From assembly GCA_041570235.1 (NCBI GenBank), contig JBFFWN010000119.1:1-10231 (forward strand): DNA of 10,231 nucleotides, given 5' to 3'. This DNA comes from SZUA-36 sp041570235. GTDB taxonomy: Bacteria; Pseudomonadota; Gammaproteobacteria; Xanthomonadales; SZUA-36. A program made the position numbers and the translations under genes. This document shows, piece after piece, positions 1-7,449 of the stretch. The notes under the pieces were generated by a model. That model saw only the letters and a program-made list of their open reading frames with translations. It ran no database searches and was not told the origin of the DNA. Positions within the stretch are counted from its first letter, which is position 1; each line of letters opens with the position of its first letter.

Positions 1-46
1 AAATGACAGCGAGCATCCATAGCTGCCGTAACACCCGTGTTTTCAT
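1..46 (-). CDS. 5' end of a probable exported protein (partial, runs off left edge)
   Basis: On the minus strand an ATG at 46-44 opens a frame that stays open to the window edge and reads MKTRVLRQLWMLAVI. Two or three basic residues followed by a hydrophobic run is the layout of a Sec signal peptide or an N-terminal membrane anchor. A GGGG stretch lies about 8 nt upstream and could serve as ribosome binding site. An in-frame ATG at 64-62 is an alternative start that would add six residues (MAWGSV). The gene would follow the hydrolase at 144-929 on the same strand after a gap of about 97 bp. Only 15 codons are visible, so no function can be given and the gene itself is tentative. Confidence 0.4.
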   Translation of the reverse strand, partial: MKTRVLRQLWMLAVI

Positions 47-78
47 AACAGAACCCCATGCCATAAACCCATGGCGAT

Positions 79-106
79 ATAGTACACGTGTGTCACCGGT
101 ACGGTG
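79..106 (-). promoter_or_regulatory. possible operator/promoter with two small palindromes
   Basis: Two palindromic elements sit side by side: ACACGTGT at 84-91 and CACCG-gta-CGGTG at 94-106. On the minus strand they lie immediately upstream of TACTAT (84-79), a 4/6 match to a sigma70 -10 box, and upstream of the partial gene starting at 46. That placement would suit a repressor or activator site. I see no convincing -35 hexamer. The second palindrome could equally be a small RNA hairpin after the hydrolase gene, but it lacks the T-run of an intrinsic terminator. Confidence 0.2.
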
Positions 107-143
107 AAATTCAAACAGCAAGCCGGTATCAAGTGAAAAGAGC

Positions 144-929
144 TCAGGGTTGGGCTTTACCACTGAGGAAATCCAGTGCTTCACCCAGTGCCCTGGCGCC
201 CGGTAAATCATGCGATAAGTTTGACACTTCCATCAGCTTGCTGTGCTCGGCGCCGGCTTTCAGATACTTGCGATAGACCTGGCGGGTTTCATTGCGGTTG
301 AAGTCATCTTTACCGGTCAGAAACACAAAGCGATTTTGAATAATCCGTTCAACCCTGGGAGCCTGGCTTTTTTTCCAGAAATCCACACCACAGATATAAA
401 GTGCCCCGGTAAAGGCATCCGGGTACTGGGTTGCGAGTATGCTGGCCACCCTTCCGCCTCCCGAGAAACCGGAGACCATGATGCGTCTGTTATCGAATGC
501 CCAGCGTTGCGCAGCCACTCTGACCGCCTGTGTCGCCAACACCATCCTGCGGTTGACCGGTTTCCTGTTGCCGGAATAATCCGCCGCGATGTAAATCAGG
601 TTTTGCTGATCCATCACGGCTTTCCAGCGTGGATCGATCCGGCCCGAACGGTGAGGGCTGACATAGACAAACAAGCCAGGCAATTGCTCCATGTTGTTGT
701 CTGGAAGATAAACCTGCCAGGAGATGACCTCGTCGCCCGGCACGATCTCGTCGTATAGCTTTGCCTGCTGTTCTCCCAGTAGCTCGGTGAGGGTCAGTTC
801 AATGGAAAGTTCACCGCTGCCAGGGTGGTCCTGAGCTACTGCAGAAACTGCCGAAAGAGCAGTCAGAAAACCGGCCACACACAGGCAAGTGGCGATTCGT
901 ATGAGGTTTTGAGCCACCGGCTTTTTCAT
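144..929 (-). CDS. secreted alpha/beta-hydrolase (esterase-like)
   Basis: This 261-residue protein has a Sec signal peptide: basic MKKP start, a hydrophobic core at about residues 10-30, and a likely cleavage after AVA at 33. The mature part looks like an alpha/beta-hydrolase of the PHB-depolymerase/esterase kind. The nucleophile elbow is GFSGGG (154-159) with Ser156. The acid is probably Asp208 or Asp209 in TGKDDFN, and His240 in NLSHDLPG completes the triad. FVYVSPHRSG (87-96) is in the right place for the oxyanion strand. It should act in the periplasm or outside the cell on an ester, but the substrate cannot be told. The ATG at 929 is the only start that keeps the whole signal peptide, although no clear Shine-Dalgarno precedes it. 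It lies 72 bp downstream of the arsenate reductase on the same strand and may be the last gene of that unit. Fold is fairly certain, substrate unknown. Confidence 0.85.
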   Translation of the reverse strand: MKKPVAQNLIRIATCLCVAGFLTALSAVSAVAQDHPGSGELSIELTLTELLGEQQAKLYDEIVPGDEVISWQVYLPDNNMEQLPGLFVYVSPHRSGRIDPRWKAVMDQQNLIYIAADYSGNRKPVNRRMVLATQAVRVAAQRWAFDNRRIMVSGFSGGGRVASILATQYPDAFTGALYICGVDFWKKSQAPRVERIIQNRFVFLTGKDDFNRNETRQVYRKYLKAGAEHSKLMEVSNLSHDLPGARALGEALDFLSGKAQP

Positions 930-1001
930 ATATAGAATGATAAGCCGTTTTCAGACTCTTGGGTGGAAACGTCAAAATGACTATCGCTTTTCAGCCACTT
1001 T

Positions 1002-1409
1002 TTACCGCAAATGCAATAAATCCCGTACACGGTTTTCTATATCATCGCGTGTTGCCCTGAACTCAGCCATGATTTCCGCTTCTGTGCCTACTGCCTTTGC
1101 CGGGTCAGTCAGCGGCCAGTGAATTTTTTTGACTTCCGGTGGTAACACCGGGCATTGCTCATCCGCGTGACCACAAACGGTGACCACGACATCTGCGCGA
1201 TCCAGCATCATCTGATCGACGATGGTGGATTCCTGCCCGGAAATATCAATGCCTGCCTCCTTCATAATGGCTATGGCGCGCGGGTTTTTCCCATGGGCTT
1301 CGATGCCGGCCGATTCAACCGAGATATTGTCACCACCCAGGTGACGGGTCCAGCCCTCGGCGATCTGCGAGCGACAGGAGTTGCCGGTGCACAGGTACAG
1401 GATATTCAT
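1002..1409 (-). CDS. arsC: thioredoxin-coupled arsenate reductase (LMW-PTP fold)
   Basis: A 135-residue cytoplasmic enzyme that reduces arsenate to arsenite, with electrons from thioredoxin. The phosphatase-type P-loop is CTGNSCR (C-x5-R), Cys7 to Arg13, right after the first beta strand MNILYL. The resolving cysteines are Cys12 and the pair Cys79/Cys86 in TVCGHADEQCP. The 79/86 spacing matches the Cys82/Cys89 pair of the plasmid pI258 enzyme, and the following LPPEVKKIHW and DP at 102-103 (general acid) fit as well. Having all the redox cysteines argues for a reductase over a plain tyrosine phosphatase. A start at 1433 would add MPGSGADS, but the ATG at 1409 is preferred because it begins at the P-loop strand and forms an ATGA overlap with the aldolase stop. 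No arsR, arsenite permease or other ars gene is in view, so its role may be housekeeping detoxification. Confidence 0.92.
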   Translation of the reverse strand: MNILYLCTGNSCRSQIAEGWTRHLGGDNISVESAGIEAHGKNPRAIAIMKEAGIDISGQESTIVDQMMLDRADVVVTVCGHADEQCPVLPPEVKKIHWPLTDPAKAVGTEAEIMAEFRATRDDIENRVRDLLHLR

Positions 1410-2038
1410 CGAATCTGCGCCGCTGCCAGGCACCGCCTGGCGCGCTCCTCGATAGCATCCCAGTTACCCGATTTGATATCTCCAGGATTGAACAGGGTTG
1501 CCACATAACCCACGGCATAGGCGCCGGCTGCAATCCAGTCACCCGCATTGTGTTCGTCCACGCCATTGGTGGGGACGATTTTCAGGCTTGGCATGGGGCC
1601 CAGTACAGCGCTTACCCACGCAGGTCCACCATGCGGAGCGGGGAATAGTTTACAAAGCTGGGCACCGGCACGCTGGGCCTGCAGCATTTCTGTCGGTGTG
1701 TGGGTGCCGGGCATGCTGGCCACATCCAGTTCATTGGCTGCGGCGATCACATCCACATCCATCACCGGTGAAACCAGGAACTTTGCGCCGGCCTCAACGG
1801 ACCGTTGAGCATCTTTTACATCCATGACCGTACCGGTGCCGACGATCAGGTTTTCTCTGCGTGAGAAATCTTTCACCAGGTCATATGCGCCGGGAACGCT
1901 TAATGTGAACTCGCAGATGGTGAAGCCCCCGCGAATGGCAGCCTCCATGGCCATGGCAGCTTTTTCCTGGTCATCGGTGCGCAAAATTGCGCTGGCCTTT
2001 GACATGCCAAACTGCTTTACAAAATGTTCCGGGGTCAT
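1406..2038 (-). CDS. eda: 2-dehydro-3-deoxy-phosphogluconate (KDPG) aldolase
   Basis: A 210-residue class I aldolase of the Entner-Doudoroff pathway, splitting 2-keto-3-deoxy-6-phosphogluconate into pyruvate and glyceraldehyde-3-phosphate in the cytoplasm. Length fits the family (about 205-215). Glu43 in CEFTL is the general acid/base position. GTGTV (67-71), SPVMD (90-94), MPGTHTPTE (109-117) and the Schiff-base Lys130 in CKLFPA match the TIM-barrel core. PTNGV (156-160) and AVGYVATLF (175-183) form the phosphate-binding end. The frame is open to an ATG at 2128, but the ATG at 2038 is chosen: it has AGGAG about 10 nt upstream, and the extra 30 residues have no family counterpart and would cross the likely promoter. 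Its stop overlaps the arsenate reductase start by 4 bp. No edd, zwf or kinase genes are nearby. The related 6-phosphogalactonate aldolase activity cannot be excluded. Confidence 0.9.
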   Translation of the reverse strand: MTPEHFVKQFGMSKASAILRTDDQEKAAMAMEAAIRGGFTICEFTLSVPGAYDLVKDFSRRENLIVGTGTVMDVKDAQRSVEAGAKFLVSPVMDVDVIAAANELDVASMPGTHTPTEMLQAQRAGAQLCKLFPAPHGGPAWVSAVLGPMPSLKIVPTNGVDEHNAGDWIAAGAYAVGYVATLFNPGDIKSGNWDAIEERARRCLAAAQIR

Positions 2039-2093
2039 GAAGAAAGGCTCCTGCGGGAATCTGAAAATTGAGTTAATGAAGCATGAAATTTGA

Positions 2094-2102
2094 ATCATAT
2101 CA
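2094..2102 (-). promoter_or_regulatory. extended -10 promoter for the aldolase operon
   Basis: On the minus strand the sequence TGA-TATGAT is a TGn-extended -10 element (TATGAT is 5/6 to consensus). Only a weak -35 (TTCCAG) lies 17 bp upstream, as is common for extended -10 promoters. Transcription would start about 48 nt before the aldolase ATG at 2038. Prediction from sequence only. Confidence 0.4.
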
Positions 2103-2145
2103 CCAGCCAGGCTAATCTGGAACTTCATACAGAGGTTCGAAGCAT

Positions 2146-2340
2146 ATGACCTTCAGAGCTATCCGCAAGGCCATCCCATTATTGATGGTTTCGATGCTTT
2201 TGGCGGCCTGCGCCACCGAGCGCGAACTCAGTGATGACCAATCCCTTGAGCCGCCTTTTCAGCAGCGTGTATCAGAATGCGCAAGGATTGGAGACCGTGT
2301 TGAGCGAAACCGTTGTCTCTATGGAGGCCAGGGCGGCTGA
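2146..2340 (+). CDS. small predicted lipoprotein
   Basis: A 64-residue protein with a lipoprotein signal peptide: MTFRAIRK, a hydrophobic stretch at about 9-20, and the lipobox LAAC with the lipid-carrying Cys22. The mature part is only about 43 residues, polar, with Cys45 and Cys57 that could form a disulfide in the periplasm (SECARIGDRVERNRC). Asp is not at position +2, so outer-membrane sorting would be expected by the Lol rule. AGAGG at 2131-2135 about 10 nt upstream can act as ribosome binding site. It is divergent from the aldolase (107 bp between starts) and 160 bp before the RND adaptor, which has its own promoter candidate. I do not recognise a family. Small lipoproteins of this shape are common in gammaproteobacteria and often of unknown function. 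Confidence 0.65.
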   Translation: MTFRAIRKAIPLLMVSMLLAACATERELSDDQSLEPPFQQRVSECARIGDRVERNRCLYGGQGG

Positions 2341-2390
2341 CAGTTCTTACCCATCCCATTAAGACGTGATTTCCGGCAGTGTAATTTAGC

Positions 2391-2420
2391 AATTACCAGG
2401 GTGATCTTGATATAATTACC
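2391..2420 (+). promoter_or_regulatory. extended -10 promoter for the RND operon, with direct repeat
   Basis: TGA-TATAAT at 2408-2416 is a perfect TGn-extended sigma70 -10 element. No good -35 is present. Transcription would start near 2423, giving a leader of about 78 nt before the adaptor ATG at 2501. The heptamer AATTACC occurs twice, at 2391-2397 and 2414-2420, 23 bp apart (about two helical turns), bracketing the -35/-10 region. It could be a pair of regulator half-sites, which is inference. Confidence 0.45.
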
Positions 2421-2500
2421 CCAGCCTGCACATTGTCCTAAACCTGGGAATTAAGCCAGCCAGGCACGTCACATTGCCCGGTTGTCACGGAGTAAAAGTC

Positions 2501-3568
2501 ATGACGCCCATCCGACACAAAGTCACCTTGAGAATGCTGACCGCTGTCGGTCTTGCATTTGTTTCCTGCCTTTCGGCGATGGCGGATTCTGATGCGGCCG
2601 GATCGTTGCAGACTGCCCCTGCCAGATATGAAATTGCCCCCATCGAGAGGGTTTTTGACGGAACCGTCGAGGCCCTGCACCAGGCGACCGTATCGGCCCA
2701 GACCGGTGGGCGTATTGCCGAACTTAATTACGATGTCGATGATTTTGTCGAGGCGGGCTCCGTACTGGTTCGTTTTACCGATGTCGAACAAAGCACCGCT
2801 CTGCGGCAGGCCCAGGCGCAACTGGCTGAGGCCAGGGCGCGGAAAACCGAGGCCGAGGAAGAATACAAACGCGCGGAGAACCTTCAGGAAAGGGGGCTTG
2901 GGTCGCAAAGAGACCTGGACAGGGCATTGGCAAGCCGTGAGTCAGCCATAGCCCGGGTTGCTGCAGCGGAATCGGCTGTTGAGGCGGCTCAGCAGCAACT
3001 GGATTACACCACGATCAAGGCACCTTACTCGGGAATTGTTACCAAGCGTTTCGTGGAGAGAGGTGAAACTGTAACACCCGGCCAACCATTGTTTTCAGGC
3101 TTATCGCTGGAAAAGCTGCGGGTTGTGGTCGATCTGCCACAAACGGTGGCGGCTGAAGTCCGCAAGAACCCCAAGGCTGCGGTTATTACTGCCGAAGGAC
3201 GCGTTGAGACCGCGGATATCACCCTGTTCCCCACCGCCGATCCGGTAACCAATACTTTCCGGGTTCGCCTTGACCTGCCCGATGGTCAGTTTGGGCTTTA
3301 CCCCGGCATGTTTGTGAAAGCGGTTTTTGCCATCGGCAATGCCGAACGATTGCTGATACCAACAAAGGCCGTCTTGCACCGCAGCGAAGTGACGGCCGTC
3401 TACGTGGTGGGTGAGACAGGTGTGCGCCTGCGCCAGGTCCGCACCGGTCAGCAGTTTGGCGAGGGTATTGAAATTCTTTCCGGCCTGGTTGCCGGCGAGG
3501 ATGTGGCGCTCGACCCGGTACGCGCAGGTATGGCTGCAAAGTTGGGAACGGAATCCCGTCATGACTGA
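2501..3568 (+). CDS. RND efflux periplasmic adaptor subunit (membrane fusion protein)
   Basis: A 355-residue periplasmic adaptor that would link the inner-membrane RND pump to an outer-membrane channel. A signal peptide (hydrophobic 9-27) probably cleaves after AMA at 28. The order of parts is typical: first lipoyl half at about 60-95 (ATVSAQTGGRIAELNYDVDD, then AGSVLVRF), a short helical hairpin rich in Ala/Glu/Arg at about 96-168, second lipoyl half at 170-200 (IKAPYSGIVTKRFVERGETV), a beta-barrel at about 205-280 (DPVTNTFRVRLDLP, LYPGMFVKA), and a membrane-proximal domain to the end. The start at 2501 is chosen over a TTG at 2474 because GGAG sits 8 nt upstream and the signal peptide begins there. 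A Cys at 23 lies in FVSC, a poor lipobox, so a soluble or weakly attached form is more likely. It overlaps the permease gene by 8 bp. Substrate unknown. Confidence 0.92.
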   Translation: MTPIRHKVTLRMLTAVGLAFVSCLSAMADSDAAGSLQTAPARYEIAPIERVFDGTVEALHQATVSAQTGGRIAELNYDVDDFVEAGSVLVRFTDVEQSTALRQAQAQLAEARARKTEAEEEYKRAENLQERGLGSQRDLDRALASRESAIARVAAAESAVEAAQQQLDYTTIKAPYSGIVTKRFVERGETVTPGQPLFSGLSLEKLRVVVDLPQTVAAEVRKNPKAAVITAEGRVETADITLFPTADPVTNTFRVRLDLPDGQFGLYPGMFVKAVFAIGNAERLLIPTKAVLHRSEVTAVYVVGETGVRLRQVRTGQQFGEGIEILSGLVAGEDVALDPVRAGMAAKLGTESRHD

Positions 3569-6500
3569 GCACCTTGGTATCTCCGGGCGAATTGCCAGCG
3601 CGTTCCAGGATAACCAGTTAACACCGCTGTTGGCGCTGGCTGCCCTGTTGCTGGGCCTGTTTGCCGTGTTTGTTACGCCACGCGAGGAAGAACCCCAGAT
3701 CGATGTGACCTTTGCCAACGTTTTTGTGCCCTTTCCCGGGGCCGGTGCGGTCGAGGTTGAAAACCTGGTATCGGTTCCGATGGAGCAGGTACTGGCCGAG
3801 ATCGAGAATGTTGAGCATGTCTACTCGGTCTCCCGCCCCGGCATGTCGGTTCTTACCGTGCAGTTCGAAGTAGGAGAGGACCGCACCGAATCCCTGGTGA
3901 AGCTCTACAACGCCATCTATTCAAACCAGGACTGGAGACCGGCCAATCTTGGCATAGGCTCACCGATGGTCAAACCCAAGGGTATTGATGACGTACAGAT
4001 TATCGCTGTGACCCTGTGGACCTTGGATGAGGAGCGCGGCGGGCATGAATTGTTGAAGGTGGCCCATACGCTGGAGGCCGAACTCAAACGCGTGCAGGGT
4101 ACCCGTGATGTTTACTCGATCGGTGGCGCCAGGGATATCGTGCACGTGGAACTGGACCCCGAACGCGTTGCCGGTTTCGGCCTGACCATGGAAGACTTAC
4201 GCATGGCGCTGAACGCGGGTAACGATGTCCGGCAGGCAGGGTCGCTGGTGGCAGCTGGTGAAGAGATACCGGTGCAGACAGGCATGTTTCTGTCGGGCCC
4301 GCAAGACGTTGCCGAACTGGTGGTTGGCGTTTTTAATGGCCGTGCGGTTTTTTTGGGTGATGTCGGCAATGTGAAACAGGGCAGCGACCAGCCGGAATCA
4401 TACAGCTGGTTCGCCAGCGGTCCGGCCCACGACGATGCCGGACACCAACAGGTCAGTTATTCGCCGGCGGTTACACTGGCGGTTTCCAAGAAGCCAGGCA
4501 CCAATGCCACGCGCATCGCCAATGCGGTTATTGAACGGATCGAACAACTCAAATCAACCCATATACCCGAGGGCGTCGAGACCACGGTCACCCGCAATTA
4601 TGGACAGACCGCCAACGACAAGGCCACCAAGCTGATCAGCAAGCTTGCATTTGCCACGGCATCGGTGGTGTTGCTGGTGCTGCTGACCATAGGCTGGCGT
4701 GAGGCCGTGATCGTCGGCACGGCGGTAATTATCACGTTGATGGTAACCCTGTTTGCATCCTGGGCCTGGGGTTTTACCATTAACCGGGTATCCCTTTTCG
4801 CGCTGATTTTCTCCATCGGTATCCTGGTCGACGATGCCATCGTGGTGGTCGAAAATATCCATCGCCACCGGTCGTTACATAGCGGGCCACTGGCCGGCCT
4901 GATACCGGGTGCTGTAGACGAAGTGGGCGGCCCGACGATCCTGGCCACCTTCACCGTGATTGCCGCGTTGCTGCCGATGGCCTTTGTGACCGGCCTGATG
5001 GGTCCATACATGAGCCCGATTCCCATCAACGCGTCCCTGGGTATGCTGTTCTCATTGGCTATTGCACTGGTGCTCACCCCGTGGCTCAGTAATCGTATGC
5101 TCGCACATCTGCCGGCGCATACCACTACCGAGTCCGGCAGCAGTTCGCTACACAGGCTGGTCAGGCGACTGATGGGGCCCTTCCTGGAAAATGCCGGTGG
5201 CAGAAGGGCGCGCGCATTGCTTTACGCAGGCCTGATCGTTTTGATCGGTTTGGCAAGCGTCCTGGTGTTAACCCAGTCGGTGGTGCTGAAAATGCTGCCG
5301 TTTGACAACAAGTCCGAATTCCAGGTGGTCGTCGACATGCCCGAGGGTACACCGGTGGAAGGCACCGCGGCGGTGCTGGATGAACTGGCCGCCATCATTG
5401 AAACCGTTCCCGAAGTAATCAATTACCAGGTCTACGTTGGTACCGCAGCACCCATTAATTTCAATGGCCTTGTACGTCAGTACTACCTGCGTGAGGCGGC
5501 CAATATGGGCGATATACAGGTTAACCTGCAGGACAAACACCAGCGTGACCGCTCGAGCCATGAAATCGCTTCAGTGGTGCGCACTGCGCTCACCGCGACT
5601 GCCGTGAGGCATGGCGCCTCTGTGAAGGTTGTAGAGGTTCCGCCGGGTCCGCCGGTCATGTCGCCGATTGTTGCCGAGGTTTACGGGCCGAATTACGAAG
5701 ACCAGAAACTGCTTGGGCGTCAAATTGAACAGGTTTTCAAGGACACCGCGGATATCAGTGATATCGACAGCAGTGTCGAGTCGGATGCGCGCCGTTACGT
5801 GATCAGGGTTGATCGCCAGCGTGCCGCGCTGCTGGGTGTCTCGCAGTCCCAGGTCAGCGGTTCAGTGTCAATGGCGCTTGGCGGTGAGGATGTGACCTAC
5901 ATTCACATGGGGCATGAAAAAGAACCGGTGCCGGTGCGACTCGAGGTGGCGGTCGCCGACAAGGCGGATATCAGCAGTGTGCTGGCCCTTAAGGTTCGTA
6001 GCAGGGATGGTGTACCGGTGCCGATCTCACAATTTTCGGAAGTTGTTGAGGCGCCATGGGACGATGCGATAATCCACAAGGACCTGCTACCGGTGGTGTT
6101 TGTCACTGCCGATATGACCGGTGACCTGGACAGTCCACTTTATGGTATGTTCGATCTTGGAGATGCCATCAATAATACCGAGTATTCCGGCCAGGGGATC
6201 GAACAGCGCTATATCAGCCAGCCGGATAATCCGTATTATTTTTCGATGAAATGGGACGGTGAATGGCAGGTTACCTACGAAACTTTCCGTGATATGGGTA
6301 TTGCCTACGCCGTTGGCCTGATATTGATTTTTCTGCTGGTGGTTGCGCAGTTCCGCTCCTACCTGTTACCGCTGGTGATCATGGCGCCGATTCCGATGAC
6401 CATCATCGGCGTGTTGCCCGGTCATGCATTATTGGGCGCGCAATTCACCGCTACCTCGATGATCGGCATGATCGCGCTGGCCGGTATCATCGTACGCAAT

Positions 6501-6794
6501 TCAATATTGCTGGTCGATTTTATCCAGCAGGAACAGGCCGCCGGTACACGGCTGGAGGATGCCGTTGTCGCCGCCACCGCGGTGCGCGCCAAGCCGATCA
6601 TACTGACCGCACTGGCAGCGATGATGGGCGCATTTTTCATACTGGATGACCCGATATTCAATGGCCTCGCAATTTCATTGATCTTCGGCATCCTGGTGTC
6701 GACGCTGCTGACCCTGCTGGTGATCCCGGTTTTGTTTTACGGTACGCAGCGTAAAAAGAAACCGGCAAATGCCCAGTTACATCAAGGTTCATGA
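3561..6794 (+). CDS. RND efflux permease subunit (AcrB/HAE1-like)
   Basis: A 1077-residue inner-membrane, proton-driven pump of the resistance-nodulation-division superfamily; length is normal (about 1000-1100). TM1 is at about 20-39, followed by the family phrase PREEEPQIDV (40-49) and the first large periplasmic domain to about 360. TM2-6 lie at about 362-510 and include the TM4 proton relay ILVDDAIVVVENI with Asp424/Asp425. TM7 is at about 552-570, then the second periplasmic domain, and TM8-12 at about 910-1060. The AcrB Lys940 position in TM10 is Arg979 (GIIVRNSILLVDF). Arg1009 and Thr1016 align with AcrB Arg971 and Thr978. The ATG at 3561 overlaps the adaptor stop by 8 bp, so translation is coupled; a frame extension to 3411 lies inside the adaptor and is ignored. 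It lacks the heavy-metal signature expected of CusA, so a drug, lipid or small-molecule substrate is more likely, but it cannot be named. Confidence 0.94.
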   Translation: MTEHLGISGRIASAFQDNQLTPLLALAALLLGLFAVFVTPREEEPQIDVTFANVFVPFPGAGAVEVENLVSVPMEQVLAEIENVEHVYSVSRPGMSVLTVQFEVGEDRTESLVKLYNAIYSNQDWRPANLGIGSPMVKPKGIDDVQIIAVTLWTLDEERGGHELLKVAHTLEAELKRVQGTRDVYSIGGARDIVHVELDPERVAGFGLTMEDLRMALNAGNDVRQAGSLVAAGEEIPVQTGMFLSGPQDVAELVVGVFNGRAVFLGDVGNVKQGSDQPESYSWFASGPAHDDAGHQQVSYSPAVTLAVSKKPGTNATRIANAVIERIEQLKSTHIPEGVETTVTRNYGQTANDKATKLISKLAFATASVVLLVLLTIGWREAVIVGTAVIITLMVTLFASWAWGFTINRVSLFALIFSIGILVDDAIVVVENIHRHRSLHSGPLAGLIPGAVDEVGGPTILATFTVIAALLPMAFVTGLMGPYMSPIPINASLGMLFSLAIALVLTPWLSNRMLAHLPAHTTTESGSSSLHRLVRRLMGPFLENAGGRRARALLYAGLIVLIGLASVLVLTQSVVLKMLPFDNKSEFQVVVDMPEGTPVEGTAAVLDELAAIIETVPEVINYQVYVGTAAPINFNGLVRQYYLREAANMGDIQVNLQDKHQRDRSSHEIASVVRTALTATAVRHGASVKVVEVPPGPPVMSPIVAEVYGPNYEDQKLLGRQIEQVFKDTADISDIDSSVESDARRYVIRVDRQRAALLGVSQSQVSGSVSMALGGEDVTYIHMGHEKEPVPVRLEVAVADKADISSVLALKVRSRDGVPVPISQFSEVVEAPWDDAIIHKDLLPVVFVTADMTGDLDSPLYGMFDLGDAINNTEYSGQGIEQRYISQPDNPYYFSMKWDGEWQVTYETFRDMGIAYAVGLILIFLLVVAQFRSYLLPLVIMAPIPMTIIGVLPGHALLGAQFTATSMIGMIALAGIIVRNSILLVDFIQQEQAAGTRLEDAVVAATAVRAKPIILTALAAMMGAFFILDDPIFNGLAISLIFGILVSTLLTLLVIPVLFYGTQRKKKPANAQLHQGS

Positions 6795-6807
6795 AAGGAA
6801 CAGGGTC

Positions 6808-7434
6808 TTGGCCACAAATATTCATTTTTATCAACCTGGGGAAGGGCATCGGCTCGCGCATGATCCGTTTAATGCCATTATCGCGCCAAGGCCGATTGGC
6901 TGGGTTTCAACCATAAGCTCCAATGGGCAGCTTAACCTGGCCCCATACAGTTTTTTCAATGCATTTAACTATAAACCGCCGATTATTGGTTTCTCCAGTA
7001 TCGGGTTCAAAGACAGCGTGAGAAATGCACAGCAGAGTGGCGAGTTTTGCTGGAACCTGGTGTCGCGCTCGCATGCGGAAGCGATGAATCAGACAAGTGC
7101 TGCGGTTGCCAGTGATATAGACGAGTTTGAACTGGCGGGCCTGGGTAAACGCGAATCAACCATCGTAAGGCCGCCTCATGTGGCAGACTGCCCGGTTGTC
7201 ATGGAGTGCAAAACAACGCAGATCATCCAACTGCAGTCGGCTGGGGGCGAAAAGTGTGAAACCTGGCTTGTGCTTGGTGAGGTCGTGGGAGTGCATATCA
7301 TCGAGGATTTCATCCAGGATGGAGTTTACCAAACCGTTAAGGCAGAACCGGTTTTGCGTGGGGGCGGCCCGGCGGACTACTTCGGCATTTCAGAGGCAAA
7401 CAGGTTTCAGTTGTTCAGACCCAAAGCCGATTAG
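6808..7434 (+). CDS. flavin reductase-like (FMN-binding split-barrel) protein
   Basis: A cytoplasmic protein of 208 residues with the flavin-reductase-like domain (PF01613 type), which binds FMN in a split beta-barrel. The hallmarks are HDPFNAIIAPRPIGWVST (18-35) and NLAPYSFFNAFNYKPPIIGFSS (43-64) at the flavin site, DSVRN (69-73), and a closing GGGPADYFGI with an Arg-Pro tail. Relatives reduce free flavin with NAD(P)H or act as flavoredoxin-type electron carriers, and the partner is unknown here. The start is uncertain. TTG at 6808 has AAGGAA about 7 nt upstream and gives MATNIHFYQPGEGH, matching the usual family N-terminus. An ATG at 6769 would add 13 residues and overlap the permease by 26 bp, without a clear ribosome binding site. 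It sits 13 bp after the permease and 15 bp before the kinase gene, clearly in the same operon. Confidence 0.85.
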   Translation: MATNIHFYQPGEGHRLAHDPFNAIIAPRPIGWVSTISSNGQLNLAPYSFFNAFNYKPPIIGFSSIGFKDSVRNAQQSGEFCWNLVSRSHAEAMNQTSAAVASDIDEFELAGLGKRESTIVRPPHVADCPVVMECKTTQIIQLQSAGGEKCETWLVLGEVVGVHIIEDFIQDGVYQTVKAEPVLRGGGPADYFGISEANRFQLFRPKAD

Positions 7435-7449
7435 CTAAGGCGCATGGGA

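Noticed and set aside
94..106. CACCG/CGGTG hairpin as a terminator for the hydrolase gene
   Set aside because: The stem is only 5 bp and no T-run follows on the minus strand.
243..758. 171-codon plus-strand open frame
   Set aside because: It lies antisense to the secreted hydrolase, which has a signal peptide and a full catalytic triad. The frame has no recognisable motif and is a shadow.
2039..2128. 30-residue N-terminal extension of the aldolase
   Set aside because: The ATG at 2038 has a good AGGAG site and gives the normal family length. The extension crosses the probable promoter.
3411..3560. 50-residue N-terminal extension of the permease frame
   Set aside because: It lies fully inside the adaptor gene. 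The permease family begins shortly before TM1, which fits the ATG at 3561.
3101..3718. 205-codon minus-strand open frame
   Set aside because: It is antisense to the RND adaptor and the start of the permease, both firmly identified. Its translation has no domain-like features.
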